This document shows, piece by piece, positions 58,316-64,000 of a stretch of 64,000 nt of DNA; the stretch's first letter is position 1; each line of letters begins with the position of its first letter. This DNA is from Gemmatimonadota bacterium. Lineage in GTDB: Bacteria; Gemmatimonadota; Gemmatimonadetes; Gemmatimonadales; Gemmatimonadaceae. The stretch covers positions 1 through 64,000 of the forward strand of contig JAPLKT010000121.1 in NCBI GenBank assembly GCA_026387895.1, given 5' to 3'. The notes below the pieces were generated by a model. It was not told the origin of the DNA and did no database searches. It saw only the letters and a program-made list of their open reading frames with translations. The translations under genes were made by a program, and so were the position numbers.

Positions 58316-60468
58316 GGCGTGCCTCTCGAGTACTTGGATACGCGTCCACGTGGACCCGCGACCCATCCCGCGTCTGGCGCGGGGAAGCTCACGGCCCATG
58401 AGGTAAGAGTATCACCGTGTTGCCAGCTGGCGCCGAAGTCGGTGGTGAAGGCGGTACCCCATCCGCCGGTGGCCACAAAGGTCGGGGTGCGTGCGCCGCG
58501 CACGAGCGCGAGTCCTTGCGTGACGCCGTCGGGGCGGTGGAGGGCGTCGCCCGCGGGTTTCCAGGTGAGACCGCCGTCGGTGGTGCGGATGGCGAAGTCG
58601 GTGATGCCGCGCGGAATGTTGTAGTCGCCGCCCACGGCGAGTCCGTTGAGTGGATCACTGAAGGCAATGCCGAAGAGTCCGGCGCTCGCGCCGCCCGGCA
58701 TGCCGGTGCCGGCAACCGTCCAGCTCCGCCCGCGGTCGGTGGTGCGAAAGACGCGCGCTTCTTTGCCACCGCCGGTGGCAATCCAGGCGTTGCTCGTGCC
58801 CTGTGTGGTGAGCTGCGTGTTGCTTGCGGCGAAGGCCGCTTCTTTGTCGATGATTGGCGGGATGTTGGCGGGGTTGGAGCGCTGCCAGCTCTTGCCCCCG
58901 TCGGCGGTGGTGAGAATCACCAGCTTGTTGTCGATCGGATCGCTGAAGGTGACGCCATGTTGCGCGTCCCAGAAGGCGAGCCCGTCGAGGAAAATGCCTG
59001 TGGTGGAATCGCTGAAGGTGAGTTGCCAAGATTTTGCGCCATCGGTGGTGCGATAGATGCGCGCTTGTCCTTGTTCGGCGGGCCCGGCGCTTGCGACGAC
59101 GGCGGTGTTGGCGTCGAAGGCGGTGATGCCGCGGAAATCCAAGCGGGCGGCACCCGGGACGGAGTCCACCTGCCAGGTGGTGCCCCCGTCGATGGTGCGG
59201 AACACTTTCCCACCGGTGCAACCCACCCACGCGACACTCGGCGTGGGCGCGCTCATGCTGCGGCAACTTGATGTGCTGCGCACTGGCTGCGCCGTCCAGG
59301 GGGTGGCGTTGGTGGTGAAGAGCAGCTGGTCGACGATCTGTTCGGCGAGCTTGATCGGTTCCCCTTCATTGCGATTCGTGAGGACGATCACCGTCGCTTT
59401 GAGCGCGGGAATGCGAATGATCGCGTTGCGGAAGCCGATAGAGGAGCCAGTGTGATAGAGGCGCGGGACACCGCGGTAGCTGTCGGTGAGCCAGCCGTAG
59501 CCGTAGCCGGTGCGTTTACGGTCGGTGGTGGACCCAGAGGTGAAGGCTTCCTTGAGTATGGCCTGCGGGAGAATGGCGTCGGTGTAGAGCGCTTGATCCC
59601 AGCGGTAGAGATCGTCGATGGAGCTGTAGATGCCACCATCGCCGAGTACGGCGGAGGTGTTGGACTGATCGGTGCGGGTCCAGGTGGTGCCGGTGCGCGA
59701 GTGGCCGAAGACGCGATTTGTGAGGGCTGGATCGCCTTGTCGATAGGCGATGGTGGTGCTCATACCGAGCGGGGTGAAGATGCGCTGTTTGAGGAACTGG
59801 TCGAACGGGATGCCGCTACCGTAGCCTGTGTTGCTGTAGTGGTAGGTGGCGCCTGCCGGGCTGAGCACGCTGTCGGTGTGCTTCATGAAGGTGAGGGCGT
59901 CGGCGTCGCTGACTTGGCGTGTTTGTGAATCGGGGACGAAGTCTTCGTAATCGCGGAGCCCGCTGGTGTGGTGCAGGAGGTGTTTGACCGTGATCGACTT
60001 GCCGTAGGCGGGGAAATCTGGCCAGATGTCGGTGAGCGATTCGTCGAGTCGCAGTTTGCCGTCGTTGACCAGGAGGAGAGTGGCGGCGGCGGTGAACTGC
60101 TTGGTCATGGAGGCGAGGCGGAAGTTGCTGCGGCTCGTGATGGTGGTGTTGGCGGTGGCGTTGGTGGTGGCGTTGGTGGTGTTTGGTGCGAGGTCGCTGC
60201 TTCCGTAGCCTGAGTGGACGAGCAGTTGGCCGTCGAGGGCGACGAGGACGGCGGCGCCAGGTCCGTTGGGGGTGCGATAGGCGCTGAAGAGGGAGTCGAG
60301 GAAGGCGGTGGTGAGCGGGCCCGTGAGCGCGCCCGCGAGCGCGCCGTGCGTCGAGCGCGCGGCCATCGTGAGCGCGATGATCGTCAGCGCGGCGATGCGT
60401 ATGGCAGCACGTGACGTGCGCAGTGACAGGCGCTGCGACGGGCGGTTGCGGGCGGGGGCTGCAGTCAT
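58312..60468 (-). CDS. Serine beta-lactamase-like domain fused to a Ycf48-like beta-propeller
   Basis: 718 residues from ATG 60468 (MTAAPARNRP), preceded by GAGGAG. A signal peptide covers IRIAALTIIALTMAARST. Residues about 45-395 are a class-C beta-lactamase/esterase fold: SMTKQFTAAATLLL (SxxK), YSNTG (YxN) and HTGSSIGFRN (in place of KTG). The segment after YSNTGY is shorter than usual by about a dozen residues. Residues about 400-715 are a Ycf48/BNR-type propeller with repeated RTTDGG-like turns (FRTIDGGTTWQV, YRTTDGAKSWQL, TADGGKSWQR, RTTDRGRSWTV, RTTDGGLTWKP). It is probably a periplasmic peptidase or esterase with a partner- or glycan-binding propeller. An Asn/Thr-rich loop (TTNATTNATANTT) comes from triplet-type repeats near 60140-60185. 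Confidence 0.88.
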   Translation of the reverse strand: MTAAPARNRPSQRLSLRTSRAAIRIAALTIIALTMAARSTHGALAGALTGPLTTAFLDSLFSAYRTPNGPGAAVLVALDGQLLVHSGYGSSDLAPNTTNATTNATANTTITSRSNFRLASMTKQFTAAATLLLVNDGKLRLDESLTDIWPDFPAYGKSITVKHLLHHTSGLRDYEDFVPDSQTRQVSDADALTFMKHTDSVLSPAGATYHYSNTGYGSGIPFDQFLKQRIFTPLGMSTTIAYRQGDPALTNRVFGHSRTGTTWTRTDQSNTSAVLGDGGIYSSIDDLYRWDQALYTDAILPQAILKEAFTSGSTTDRKRTGYGYGWLTDSYRGVPRLYHTGSSIGFRNAIIRIPALKATVIVLTNRNEGEPIKLAEQIVDQLLFTTNATPWTAQPVRSTSSCRSMSAPTPSVAWVGCTGGKVFRTIDGGTTWQVDSVPGAARLDFRGITAFDANTAVVASAGPAEQGQARIYRTTDGAKSWQLTFSDSTTGIFLDGLAFWDAQHGVTFSDPIDNKLVILTTADGGKSWQRSNPANIPPIIDKEAAFAASNTQLTTQGTSNAWIATGGGKEARVFRTTDRGRSWTVAGTGMPGGASAGLFGIAFSDPLNGLAVGGDYNIPRGITDFAIRTTDGGLTWKPAGDALHRPDGVTQGLALVRGARTPTFVATGGWGTAFTTDFGASWQHGDTLTSWAVSFPAPDAGWVAGPRGRVSKYSRGTP

Positions 60469-60564
60469 GGCGGGGAACTCCTCGCATTGCGGGGAACGGG
60501 TGCGATAGCCAAAGTACGATATTGGCTGAGTTGAGGCTATTCTCTCGCGCGCTGACTGGAGTGT

Positions 60565-61350
60565 GTGATGCACGACCTGACCACGCAACTGCTGGCCGGT
60601 ACGACTACGGTGTTGGCCATGATGTTCCTGCTCTGGTGTCTACACCTCGCGCTCAAGAACGCGGCGGTGGTCGACGTGGGGTGGACGGCGGGGCTTGGGA
60701 TTCTCGCGGTGCTCTACGCCTGGCTTGGCACCGGTTGGGGTCCGCGCCGTCTAGCCGTGTTGCTGATGGTGGGGCTGTGGAGTGCGCGGCTGACCCTGCA
60801 TTTGGTGGCGCGGGTGTCGAGCGAACCGGAGGATGCGCGCTACACCGAGATTCGGGCGCGTTGGAAGACGAACCTTGGCATCAAGTTCTTCGCCTTCTTC
60901 ATGTTTCAGGGGGTGCTGGATCTGCTGCTGTCCACCCCGTATCTGATGGCGTCGCGGAATGCAGCGGTTGGGGTGAGCCCGTTCGAGCTACTCGGCGCGC
61001 TGATCTGGGTGGTGGCCGTCATTGGCGAGGCGATTGCCGACCGGCAGCTCCGCGCGTTCAAAGCGGACCCTGCCAACAAAGGCACGGTGTGCCGCGTGGG
61101 GCTCTGGGGATGGAGCCGGCACCCGAACTACTTCTTTGAATGGTTGATTTGGGTGTCGTTCGCGACTTTTGCGCTCGGTTCGCCCTGGGGATGGCTGGGG
61201 ATTGGGTGTCCGATCCTGATGCTGTACTTCTTGTTGCGGGTCACCGGGATCCCGGCGACCGAAGCGCACGCGGTGAAGTCGCGCGGGGAGTCGTACCGGC
61301 AGTATCAGCGGGAGGTGTCGGCGTTTGTGCCGCGGCGGCCGCGGGGGTAG
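60565..61350 (+). CDS. DUF1295 (steroid-reductase-like) membrane protein
   Basis: 261 residues; GTG then ATG at 60565/60568. Five to seven membrane helices. The family core is VDVGWTAGLGILAVLYAWLG at the N-terminus and LWGWSRHPNYFFEWLIWVSF with PATEAHAVKSRGESYRQYQ at the C-terminus, the isoprenylcysteine methyltransferase/steroid 5-alpha reductase-like signature (RHPNYF, E near the end). The enzyme may reduce or methylate a lipid. No operon partner; divergent from the beta-lactamase fusion. Confidence 0.9.
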   Translation: MMHDLTTQLLAGTTTVLAMMFLLWCLHLALKNAAVVDVGWTAGLGILAVLYAWLGTGWGPRRLAVLLMVGLWSARLTLHLVARVSSEPEDARYTEIRARWKTNLGIKFFAFFMFQGVLDLLLSTPYLMASRNAAVGVSPFELLGALIWVVAVIGEAIADRQLRAFKADPANKGTVCRVGLWGWSRHPNYFFEWLIWVSFATFALGSPWGWLGIGCPILMLYFLLRVTGIPATEAHAVKSRGESYRQYQREVSAFVPRRPRG

Positions 61351-61443
61351 TAGTACGCCAACTGATGTTGACTCGGCGGCCGAGCCGAGCGTAGGGTTCG
61401 TTGCCACCATCCACAACGCATTCCCCGACCGAGGGTTGGCACG

Positions 61444-61662
61444 ATGAAGCTCAACTACTACGCCGACACAGATTCGCTGTACATCGACCTCGCGGAGCGT
61501 CCAAGCGTCGAGAGCCGCGAGATTTCTGAGGGAGTCGTCCTCGACTACGACGGCAACGGCCTACTGGTTGGCATCGACATCGATCACGCGCGCACGAAAG
61601 TGAACCTCGAGCGATTGATCCTCAGTCAGTGGCCGGCGCGGGTCGAGACCACACCCGACTAA
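61444..61662 (+). CDS. DUF2283 family small protein
   Basis: 72 residues. MKLNYYADTDSLYIDLAERP followed by SREISEGVVLDYDGNGLLVG and IDIDHA is the family pattern. Small beta-strand protein; often found beside a toxin-like DUF4258 gene, but none is present here. The stop overlaps that of the convergent SDR gene by four bases. Confidence 0.85.
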   Translation: MKLNYYADTDSLYIDLAERPSVESREISEGVVLDYDGNGLLVGIDIDHARTKVNLERLILSQWPARVETTPD

Positions 61663-62423
61663 ATCGTATACCCCCCGTCCGCCATGTACACGCCGCCGGT
61701 GCAGAACGACGCGGCGTCGGAGCAGAGAAACAGAGCCAACCCGCTGATGTCGTCTGGCTCGCCCAAGCGGTTGACCGCCTGCTTGCGCAGCGTGTAGGCG
61801 AGAAGCTTGGGGTCGGACCACAGCGCACTCGCGAAGTCGGTCTTGATCAGCCCCGGGCAGATCGCGTTGGCGCGGACGTGATGCTTTCCCCACTCCTTGG
61901 CCATCACCTTCGTGAGCGAAATAATCGCCGCCTTGCTCACGGAATAAATACCGAGCCCCGGCTCCGGCGAGACACCACCGATGCTCGAGATGTTGAGCAC
62001 CGCGCCACCGCCACGCGCGATCATGCTGGGCAGGCAGGCCGAAGCGATTTCGAAGGGCGCCTTGAGGTTCACCCCCATGATCTTGTCGAAGACGTCGCCG
62101 GTGCTCTGTTCGACCGGACCGTAGGCGGGATTCGCAGCGGCGTTGTTCACGAGGATATCGACCCCGCCAAACTGCTGGGTGGCAAAGGCGACAATCCGCG
62201 CCGCCTCCCCCGCTCGGCCAACATGCGACGAAAGGCCCGTCGCACGTCCACCCTCGGCGGTGATCAGCGCCACCGTGGCGTCCACCGATTCTTGCTTCCG
62301 ACTTACCACCACGATCTGCGCGCCCTGCGCCGCAAAGAGACGCGCCATCGATTGGCCGATACCGCGCGTGGCACCGGTGATCACGGCGACCTTGCCGTCG
62401 AGAGAGAATTGGGTGGTGGACAT
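61659..62423 (-). CDS. SDR family oxidoreductase
   Basis: 254 residues from ATG 62423 (MSTTQFSLDGKVAVITG); the frame is open upstream only as noise. The NAD(P) loop is TGATRGIGQSMA, the NNAA motif is VNNAAANP, catalytic Ser is in NISSIGG, and YSVSKAA holds the YxxxK. The C-terminal AICPGLIKTDF and ASFCTGGVYMADGGYTI close the fold. Arg at the end of the second strand (VSRKQE) favours NADP(H). Resembles glucose/ketoacyl-type dehydrogenases; substrate is not evident. Divergent from the SCO gene. Confidence 0.94.
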   Translation of the reverse strand: MSTTQFSLDGKVAVITGATRGIGQSMARLFAAQGAQIVVVSRKQESVDATVALITAEGGRATGLSSHVGRAGEAARIVAFATQQFGGVDILVNNAAANPAYGPVEQSTGDVFDKIMGVNLKAPFEIASACLPSMIARGGGAVLNISSIGGVSPEPGLGIYSVSKAAIISLTKVMAKEWGKHHVRANAICPGLIKTDFASALWSDPKLLAYTLRKQAVNRLGEPDDISGLALFLCSDAASFCTGGVYMADGGYTI

Positions 62424-62459
62424 ACAAGTGGTGAGCGGGAAGTTCGAGCGCGGAACCGT

Positions 62460-62465
62460 TAGATT
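62460..62465 (+). promoter_or_regulatory. Candidate -10 element (TAGATT) of the SCO gene
   Basis: TAGATT is followed by GTGAATG and ATG at 62473 (7 nt), or 4 nt from the ATG at 62470. No good -35 box is seen. Confidence 0.35.
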
Positions 62466-62469
62466 GTGA

Positions 62470-63087
62470 ATGATGCCGAACAGTCCTCGACTTCGCACCT
62501 CTCTGGCCACCGCACTCTGCGCGGCGGCGCTTGTGCTGCCAGCGATTATCGTGTCGGCGTGCGGCGCACCGGTGCCAATGCACGGCAGCTTGCTGAGCGA
62601 CCCGCAGCTGGCCCCACCGCTTGTGCTGACGGGCGCAGATGGCACGCGGTTCGACCTGGCCGCCGAGCAGGGGAAGATCGTGCTGATCTATTTCGGGTAC
62701 ACGCACTGTCCCGATGCCTGTCCGACGATGTTGAGCGACTGGGCCAAGGTTCGTCGCACGATGGGGAAGGACGCCAATCGTGTGCGGTTCGTGTTCGCTA
62801 CGGTCGATCCCGACCGCGACACGCCAGCAATCGCATCCGCGTATGCGCAGAAGTTTGACGCGGCGATTCTCGGATTTGCGGTTGGGCGTCCTGCCATCGA
62901 CACGGTCCGTCAGGCGTGGGGCTTTGCGGTGTTTAAGGAATTCTTGCGGAGTATGCCCGCGGGGACGTATGGGGTGATACATCCCGGGCAGGCGTTTGTG
63001 GTGTATCCCGATGGCAAACTGACAATGATCTACCCGCCAAACACCAAGCCCGCGGACATCGCGGCTGACTTGAAAAGGATCAAGTGA
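62470..63087 (+). CDS. SCO1/SenC family copper-binding lipoprotein
   Basis: 205 residues from ATG 62470 (or 62473). A lipoprotein signal has its lipobox at VSAC (Cys31). The thioredoxin-like fold carries the copper motif CPDAC (C80, C84) and the ligand His near residue 172 in VIHPGQAF. SCO proteins deliver copper to the CuA site of cytochrome oxidase or act as thiol reductases. The oxidase is not in this window. Its stop overlaps the start of the downstream gene (TGATG). Confidence 0.93.
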   Translation: MMPNSPRLRTSLATALCAAALVLPAIIVSACGAPVPMHGSLLSDPQLAPPLVLTGADGTRFDLAAEQGKIVLIYFGYTHCPDACPTMLSDWAKVRRTMGKDANRVRFVFATVDPDRDTPAIASAYAQKFDAAILGFAVGRPAIDTVRQAWGFAVFKEFLRSMPAGTYGVIHPGQAFVVYPDGKLTMIYPPNTKPADIAADLKRIK

Positions 63088-64000
63088 TGATGCGTCGCCT
63101 TCTGACGATCGCTGCGGTGGTCGTGGTCTGCGCTCCGCCGCTGCGCACGCAGTCGCCAGTGAAGCCCGCGGCTCCAGCTCCTGCCGCGCCGGCCGTACTC
63201 ATTGCCCCCTGCCCCACGAGCGAAGCCGACTGTGTGCCGCCGGCGGTGCAGCGCGAGTTCCGCGGCGTCTGGGTGGCCACCGCGCGCAACACCGATTGGC
63301 CCTCCAAGCCCGGACTCCCCACGGCGCAGCAGCAGGACGAGTTACTTGCGATCATGGATCGCGCGGCGAAGGTCGGGCTGAATGCGGTGATTTTTCAGGT
63401 GCGCCCCGAGGGCGATGCGTTCTACGCTGACGGATTAGAGCCCTGGTCGGAGTATCTCACCGGCAAGCAGGGGCGCGCCCCTAATCCCGCGTGGGACCCG
63501 CTCGCCTTTGCCGTGCGTGAGGCGCATGCGCGCGGGATGGAGCTGCATGCCTGGTTCAATCCGTATCGCGCTAAAGAGCCCAACATGAAGGGGCCGCTCG
63601 CGAAGTCGGCGTTCGCGAGCACACATCCGGCGCTGGTCAAGAAGTATGCGACGCACCTGTGGATGGATCCCGGTGAGCCCGCGGTGCGCAAGCACACGCT
63701 GGCGGTGGTGCTCGATGTGGTGAAGCGCTATGACATCGATGGCGTCCACTTAGATGACTATTTCTATCCGTATCCTGAGAAGCGTGCGAATGGCTCCACC
63801 GATTTTCCTGATGACGCAAGCTGGAAGCGCTATCAGAAGAAGGGGGGCGAGCTCGTGCGCGATGACTGGCGCCGCGAGAATGTGAATCAATTGGTCGAAG
63901 AGCTCTACACCGGGATCAAGAAGACCAAGTCGTGGGTCAAGTTCGGGATCTCCCCCTTTGGCATCTGGCGCCCCGGCAACCCCGAGTCGGTGAAGGGCTT
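63087..64000 (+). CDS. GHL10 family glycoside hydrolase-like protein (3' end outside the window)
   Basis: At least 304 residues visible from ATG 63087. A signal peptide (MMRRLLTIAAVVVVCAPPL) and a Pro/Ala linker precede a TIM-barrel start, EFRGVWVATARNTDWPSKPG. Then come AKVGLNAVIFQVRPEGDAFY, GMELHAWFNPYRA, YDIDGVHLDDYFYPYP and FGISPFGIWRP, which match the GHL10 (DUF187) family. Relatives such as the E. coli lipoprotein YddW bind or cleave peptidoglycan-related glycans. The Asp pair in HLDDY is the expected active site. The C-terminal part lies outside the window. It is coupled to the SCO gene. Confidence 0.9.
   Translation, partial: MMRRLLTIAAVVVVCAPPLRTQSPVKPAAPAPAAPAVLIAPCPTSEADCVPPAVQREFRGVWVATARNTDWPSKPGLPTAQQQDELLAIMDRAAKVGLNAVIFQVRPEGDAFYADGLEPWSEYLTGKQGRAPNPAWDPLAFAVREAHARGMELHAWFNPYRAKEPNMKGPLAKSAFASTHPALVKKYATHLWMDPGEPAVRKHTLAVVLDVVKRYDIDGVHLDDYFYPYPEKRANGSTDFPDDASWKRYQKKGGELVRDDWRRENVNQLVEELYTGIKKTKSWVKFGISPFGIWRPGNPESVKG

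Noticed and set aside
57356-58624. A 422-residue plus-strand open frame opposite the amidase
   Set aside because: Shadow frame; Gly/Arg/Ala/Val-rich without motifs, and the amidase carries its full catalytic triad.
1-64000. CRISPR arrays, rRNA genes, insertion sequences and prophage genes
   Set aside because: No regularly spaced 25-40 bp repeats, no rRNA-like stretches, no transposase or integrase motifs and no flanking inverted repeats were seen.

Overview
The window is GC-rich, densely coded chromosomal DNA with almost no mobile elements. The gene mix points to a Gemmatimonadota-like bacterium: a reaction-centre-type dihaem cytochrome c, a secreted PQQ dehydrogenase, many signal-peptide-bearing proteins with beta-barrel or beta-propeller folds, glutamine synthetase I beside glutamine synthetase III, and a plasmid-type replication initiator in a chromosomal setting. 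This assignment is an inference from gene content and was not checked by alignment.

Layout. 1-5.5 kb (minus): a truncated HExxH metallopeptidase gene, then a coupled set of a secreted regulatory-like domain protein, an alpha/beta hydrolase and a PQQ/haem-c dehydrogenase. 5.6-7.2 kb (plus): the dihaem cytochrome and a small exported barrel-like protein. 7.2-12.2 kb: arginine biosynthesis, with argR-argH on minus divergent from argC-argB-argD on plus around a palindromic operator. 12.3-13.4 kb (minus): a secreted protein of uncertain function. 13.7-21.1 kb (plus): a tight run of PafA-like phosphatase, Smr-like protein, degenerate aldo/keto reductase, M28 peptidase, MoeZ-like enzyme and alpha/beta hydrolase. 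21.2-23.8 kb: MBL-fold hydrolase (minus), YggX-like iron protein, NrtR-like regulator and a small unknown gene.

23.7-29.3 kb (minus) is the most unusual stretch. Fumarase, a small zinc ribbon protein and a VanX-like dipeptidase precede two translationally coupled ATP-grasp ligases, the second of which carries a C-terminal SET methyltransferase domain. 29.3-37.1 kb (minus): MFS transporter, GT4, methyltransferase and GT2 genes led by an OB-fold/HD nuclease, preceded by a beta-propeller protein and an S41 protease. 37.2-39.6 kb: replication initiator, MerR-like regulator, a 13-bp repeat array and an acidic/basic histone H1-like protein. 39.7-45.8 kb (minus): TolC, membrane fusion protein and RND permease, a complete tripartite efflux operon. 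46-52.4 kb: zinc-ribbon membrane protein, glutamine synthetase I, an outer-membrane protein overlapping it, and convergent glutamine synthetase III. 52.6-54.3 kb: DASS anion transporter and tRNA-Cys(GCA). 54.5-60.5 kb (minus): a frameshifted persulfide dioxygenase/rhodanese gene, TauE/SafE exporter, amidase and a beta-lactamase/beta-propeller fusion. 60.5-64 kb: DUF1295 membrane protein, DUF2283 protein, SDR oxidoreductase (minus), SCO copper chaperone and a truncated GHL10 hydrolase.

Two genome-style features recur. Many neighbouring genes overlap by ATGA, GTGA or TGATG, which implies translational coupling. Several monocistronic or first genes have a TAnnnT hexamer only 6-7 nt before the start codon, often followed by TTCyCC, and no Shine-Dalgarno sequence, which suggests leaderless transcripts.
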